A stretch of DNA of 8,117 nt, from NCBI GenBank assembly GCA_018334735.1, contig JAGXLK010000087.1, positions 1 to 8,117 of the forward strand. Reading direction: 5' to 3'. A program made the translations under genes and the position numbers. Below, one piece after another: positions 5,622 to 8,117 of the stretch (its first letter is position 1; each line of letters opens with the position of its first letter). The DNA is from Planctomycetota bacterium. GTDB lineage: Bacteria > Planctomycetota > Brocadiia > SM23-32. Under the pieces are notes generated by a model. That model saw only the letters and a program-made list of their open reading frames with translations, was not told the DNA's origin and did no database searches.

Positions 5622-6977
5622 ATGAAAAATTTCCGGACGCCAGTTTTGTTAGTTGTGTTTGCTTTTATCGCGTCTTTGATGACGGATGCGGCCCTAACCG
5701 CGACAAAGAAGCCGGGGCCGGACGAAAAAATCGATCCGAAAGTCGGCCGGCTTATGCACAAGATCGCTGATTTTTACGCAAAACTTGATGGTTTTGCTGT
5801 TAACCAAAAAGTTTCCATGAGTATAAAAAGTGGAGATCAGGAACAGAGCAGCGAGGGCTCTATTACCATCGCTGTACAAAAACCGAATCGGCTCTACATT
5901 TGCGAAGAGACGGCTCCCGAAAAAACACGGTTTATCTACGATGGCGAACGCCTCCATTTATATCAACCTTTGGAGAAGATTTACAGAAGTGACAAAGCTC
6001 CGAAATCCATCGATAGACTGTTTTCGGGAGAATCGCCTTTGAACGAACTTCTTGTAAGCCCGCTTGGTCCCAGGGGACCATCTCCTGCATTTGGTATGGT
6101 GAGCAAACCGTACGAATATCTGATGAAAAATGCGAAGACGGGTCAGTACGTCGGGCTTGAAGTCGATGACGAAAGTAAGTCTCATCATATGAAGTTCACA
6201 GGTAAGACGTTGGATTGGGAAATGTGGGTGAAAGCCGCTGAGAATCCTGTTGTCAGGAAAATCGAAGTCGATATGGCTCGGATTGTTAAAAAAAGCGCGA
6301 CCGGCAAAAAACCAGAGGTGAGCATGACCTTTCTTTTTGAAAACTGGGAACTGAATCCGGAATTCGAGGGCGACCAGTTTACCTTTAACCCACCGGACGA
6401 TGCTATCGATTTCAAAGCATTGCGGAAGGAAAAGGCCGCCAGGCGCAAGAAAGAGAGAAAAAAGATGCTGGGGCGACTGGCACCGAAATTCAAACTCAAT
6501 ATGCTGGATGGAACTCAATTGAAGCTGTCCAGTCATACCGGTAAACATGTCGTCTGCCTGCTATTTTGGGTTTCCAGTTCAAAAAGTTGTTACCGTGCTT
6601 TGCCAGTCTTATCAAAAATGGCTGAGAAGTACCGAGAAAAAGGAGTCGTGGTCTATGCGATCAATCCAGCCGAATCTCCTGAAAGAGTTAAGAACTTCCT
6701 GGAGAGAACAGGTTTTGATTTAAAAGTGGCGATCGATAAGAAAGAAAAGATTGCCAAAAAATACCTGGTGTGGCCCGTTCCGTATCTCGTTATTATCGGA
6801 AAAGATGGGACGGTGCAGGCTATCCATTCCGGGATCGAGCCAGGCAGTGCCCAAGATATCGCGGCCGAGCTTGAGAAACTGATCGCCGGAAAATCTCTTG
6901 TTAACACGGATAAAAAAGAGAAGGGGCCTGAAAAATATGGACCCGGCCACGAATCTGGTATGAAAGAAGCGGAGTGA
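5622..6977 (+). CDS. Exported DUF2092 / TlpA-like thioredoxin-fold fusion
   Basis: The start is ATG 5622, with AGGAG 6 nt upstream; an in-frame TTG at 5592 lacks this. The 451-aa product begins with a signal peptide (hydrophobic core about residues 7-20, cleavage near ALTA). Residues about 38-262 match the DUF2092 pattern, a LolA/LolB-like beta fold: LMHKIADFYAKLDGF, then a hydrophilic beta strand, KPNRLYI, FIYDGERLHLYQP, and ending DQFTFNPPDDA. A very basic linker (about 266-284) leads to a TlpA/ResA-type thioredoxin domain (285-424) with APKFKL, DGTQLKLSSHTGK, FWVSSSKSC, VVYAINP, and WPVPYLVIIGKDG with the cis-proline P387. Where TlpA proteins have WCxxC, this one has S320-K-S-C323, so the nucleophilic cysteine is missing. 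The fold is therefore redox-handicapped, and a binding or scaffold role is as likely as thiol chemistry. The C-terminus is charged and probably disordered. Confidence 0.88.
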   Translation: MKNFRTPVLLVVFAFIASLMTDAALTATKKPGPDEKIDPKVGRLMHKIADFYAKLDGFAVNQKVSMSIKSGDQEQSSEGSITIAVQKPNRLYICEETAPEKTRFIYDGERLHLYQPLEKIYRSDKAPKSIDRLFSGESPLNELLVSPLGPRGPSPAFGMVSKPYEYLMKNAKTGQYVGLEVDDESKSHHMKFTGKTLDWEMWVKAAENPVVRKIEVDMARIVKKSATGKKPEVSMTFLFENWELNPEFEGDQFTFNPPDDAIDFKALRKEKAARRKKERKKMLGRLAPKFKLNMLDGTQLKLSSHTGKHVVCLLFWVSSSKSCYRALPVLSKMAEKYREKGVVVYAINPAESPERVKNFLERTGFDLKVAIDKKEKIAKKYLVWPVPYLVIIGKDGTVQAIHSGIEPGSAQDIAAELEKLIAGKSLVNTDKKEKGPEKYGPGHESGMKEAE

Positions 6978-6993
6978 TGAATAGGTCTCGACC

Positions 6994-7023
6994 TTGACTT
7001 AAATTGCCCCAAAAGGGTACAAT
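6994..7023 (+). promoter_or_regulatory. Strong sigma70-type promoter upstream of the dehydratase gene
   Basis: TTGACT (6994-6999, 5 of 6) and TACAAT (7018-7023, 5 of 6) are separated by 18 bp, the best promoter match in the window. It begins 17 bp after the stop of the DUF2092 fusion gene. Transcription from about 7030 would give a leader of about 217 nt before the FabZ-like gene. Confidence 0.7.
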
Positions 7024-7068
7024 TCTTTCCGCTGATAGTCCGTTTCAAGTGTAGACAAAATCCGACAT

Positions 7069-7137
7069 GAGGATCATTTGTGCCGCGCCGACGGAGGGGC
7101 AAAACCATTCAGAATAACAGGGCACCTGAAGATCCTC
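7069..7137 (+). promoter_or_regulatory. Nested stem structure in the dehydratase leader
   Basis: Two sets of complementary arms are nested: GAGGATC (7069-7075) with GATCCTC (7131-7137), and inside it GTGCC (7080-7084) with GGCAC (7121-7125). Small internal loops (ATTT and CTGAA) separate the two stems, and the enclosed 36 nt are GC-rich at the 5' side. In the mRNA this would fold into one long hairpin within the 5' leader. I do not recognise any known riboswitch. A regulatory leader or a small RNA is possible; the pairing is seen, the function inferred. Confidence 0.4.
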
Positions 7138-7246
7138 TGCAAATATTGCAACTCGTAGGAATTGATGTATGCGCCTGGTTTCGCCTCTATCGGCAAATTG
7201 GTAGGTAGATGTCTGGATAATCATTTGTTCTGCGAAAGGAATTCTG

Positions 7247-7720
7247 ATGCCGCCCAAGCCGCTTGTGGATCTTGATGATATCGATCTTGAAAAGATTGAA
7301 GATGGCCCGGAGGGAATTCGGGAATGCAATCCCCAACGCTACGAGTTCGAACAGCTTGACGGTATTATTTGTTTTAACCCCGATGAGAAATTTGTGGTCG
7401 GATTCAAGGATGTTACAGACGACGAATTCTGGGTCCGTGGCCACATACCGGATCGGCCGCTTCTGCCCGGGGTTTTAATGTGTGAAGCTGCCGCACAACT
7501 CTGTAGCTATTATTATAAGAAAGCGATGAAGACGGAAAAGTTCCTCGGATTCGGCGCGCTCAACAATGTAAAGTTTCGAGGGCAGGTGGAACCGGGCGAG
7601 AGACTGATTCTGGTTGCGAAAAACATCGATCTGCGATCACGGAGGGCAGTGTTTGACTGCCAGGGCTTTGTTGATGATAAACTGATATTTGAGGGGGAAG
7701 TTACGGGTATGCCAATGTAG
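7247..7720 (+). CDS. FabZ-like 3-hydroxyacyl-ACP dehydratase (hotdog fold)
   Basis: FabZ-family enzymes dehydrate 3-hydroxyacyl-ACP to trans-2-enoyl-ACP in fatty acid elongation. The 157-aa product contains the family core: FKDVTDDEFWVRGHIPDRPLLPGVLMCEAAAQ (53-84). His66 and Glu80 are 14 residues apart, as in the catalytic pair of FabZ. FGALNNVKFRGQVEPGERL (102-120) and the final strand FEGEVTGMP follow. The N-terminus differs from classic FabZ: about 28 acidic residues come first, and IPHRYPFLLVD is replaced by NPQRYEFEQLDGI (28-40), a form I associate with planctomycete-type relatives. The start is ATG 7247 with AAGGA 6 nt upstream, and an in-frame stop at 7202 limits extension. It has no signal peptide. 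It is followed by glyS after 40 bp with no terminator. No other fab, lpxC or acpP gene is nearby, so it could serve a specialised acyl-ACP pathway. Confidence 0.85.
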   Translation: MPPKPLVDLDDIDLEKIEDGPEGIRECNPQRYEFEQLDGIICFNPDEKFVVGFKDVTDDEFWVRGHIPDRPLLPGVLMCEAAAQLCSYYYKKAMKTEKFLGFGALNNVKFRGQVEPGERLILVAKNIDLRSRRAVFDCQGFVDDKLIFEGEVTGMPM

Positions 7721-7760
7721 TCGCTTTTTTTCCGAATACCTCAGTGAATTGGCCACGCTT

Positions 7761-8117
7761 ATGAACGATCTTCTTTTCGAGATTGGGACCGAAGAAATAC
7801 CAGCCGGATACATCCGGCCGGCCCTTACTCACTTGACGGAGCTACTTGAGAGCGGTCTGGCAGAGAAACGGCTTGAGCCCAAAGAGATTATTACCGCGGG
7901 CACACCTCGCAGGCTGATGGCATGGGTTAACGGAGTGCCTGACGCCCAGCCGGCAGCACGCAAAGAAATCCCCGGCCCCCCGGCCAAAGTGGCATTCGAT
8001 GACGGTGGTAAACCGACAAATGCGGCGAAAGGTTTCGCCCGGGCACAAAAGGTCAGTGTCGAGGATCTTATCACCCGGGAAACCGATAAGGGTAAATATG
8101 TTTTCGCTGTTCTGGAA
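7761..8117 (+). CDS. glyS: Glycyl-tRNA synthetase beta subunit (5' part)
   Basis: The first 119 codons are present and the frame stays open to the window end. The product starts MNDLLFEIGTEEIPAGYI, the hallmark of GlyS. It continues with AGTPRRL (46-52), GPPAKVAF (72-79) and KPTNAAKGFARAQ (84-96), all in the conserved order of the beta subunit N-terminal region. GlyS works with the catalytic alpha subunit GlyQ to charge tRNA-Gly and binds the tRNA. ATG 7761 is the natural start, but no good Shine-Dalgarno precedes it; an in-frame TTG at 7749 is less likely. It lies 40 bp after the dehydratase gene, so the two may be cotranscribed. glyQ, usually immediately upstream of glyS, is absent here. 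Confidence 0.95.
   Translation, partial: MNDLLFEIGTEEIPAGYIRPALTHLTELLESGLAEKRLEPKEIITAGTPRRLMAWVNGVPDAQPAARKEIPGPPAKVAFDDGGKPTNAAKGFARAQKVSVEDLITRETDKGKYVFAVLE

Noticed and set aside
5958..6548. A 196-codon open frame on the minus strand
   Set aside because: It is antisense to the DUF2092/TlpA fusion, whose reading frame carries clear domain motifs.
7067..7117. A 16-codon ORF (MRIICAAPTEGQNHSE) in the dehydratase leader as a leader peptide
   Set aside because: No Shine-Dalgarno precedes it and its residue content suggests no attenuation logic. It overlaps the predicted stem.
7721..7760. The T-run after the dehydratase gene as a terminator
   Set aside because: Seven Ts are present, but no stem precedes them, and glyS follows closely in the same direction.
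1..8117. tRNA genes, CRISPR arrays, insertion sequences or defence genes
   Set aside because: I saw no regularly spaced repeats, transposase motifs, terminal inverted repeats or tRNA-like T-arm/anticodon combinations. All sizeable frames are explained by other genes.

Overview
This is an 8.1 kb piece of an ordinary-looking bacterial chromosome with six complete protein genes and one partial gene at each edge. There are no rRNA, tRNA, CRISPR or mobile-element signals. Several traits suggest a Gram-negative-type bacterium, possibly Planctomycetes/PVC or a neighbouring candidate phylum. These are three consecutive exported proteins, a DUF2092-plus-thioredoxin-fold protein, a secreted DUF3352-like protein, and a FabZ-like dehydratase whose N-terminal sequence resembles planctomycete versions from memory. 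That placement is inference and weak.

Left part (1-2399, minus strand): a nucleoside hydrolase gene (GTG start, good Shine-Dalgarno) is followed by a strong hairpin. Next come mnmA (tRNA 2-thiouridylase) and, 19 bp after it, the beginning of a second PP-loop ATPase that runs off the window. The mnmA/PP-loop pair looks like a small tRNA-thiolation or sulfur-transfer operon.

Middle part (2400-5575, plus strand): a divergent intergenic region carries promoter-like elements on both strands. Behind the plus-strand promoter is a two-gene operon: an exported trypsin-like serine protease with no PDZ domain, overlapping by 32 bp a 621-residue exported protein. The second protein appears to consist of two diverged copies of one DUF3352-like unit. 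A clear rho-independent terminator follows.

Right part (5576-8117, plus strand): an exported DUF2092 (LolA-like fold) protein is fused to a TlpA/ResA-type thioredoxin domain in which the first active-site cysteine is serine. A strong sigma70-type promoter then precedes a leader of about 217 nt with nested complementary arms, a FabZ/hotdog dehydratase gene, and the 5' end of glyS (glycyl-tRNA synthetase beta subunit).

The exported proteins at 2651-6977 sit together and probably act outside the cytoplasm, but no common pathway can be proven. The flanking genes are housekeeping. I see no convincing new defence or mobile system. The most unusual points are the S-x-x-C thioredoxin fusion, the internally duplicated protein coupled to a protease, and the structured leader upstream of the dehydratase gene.
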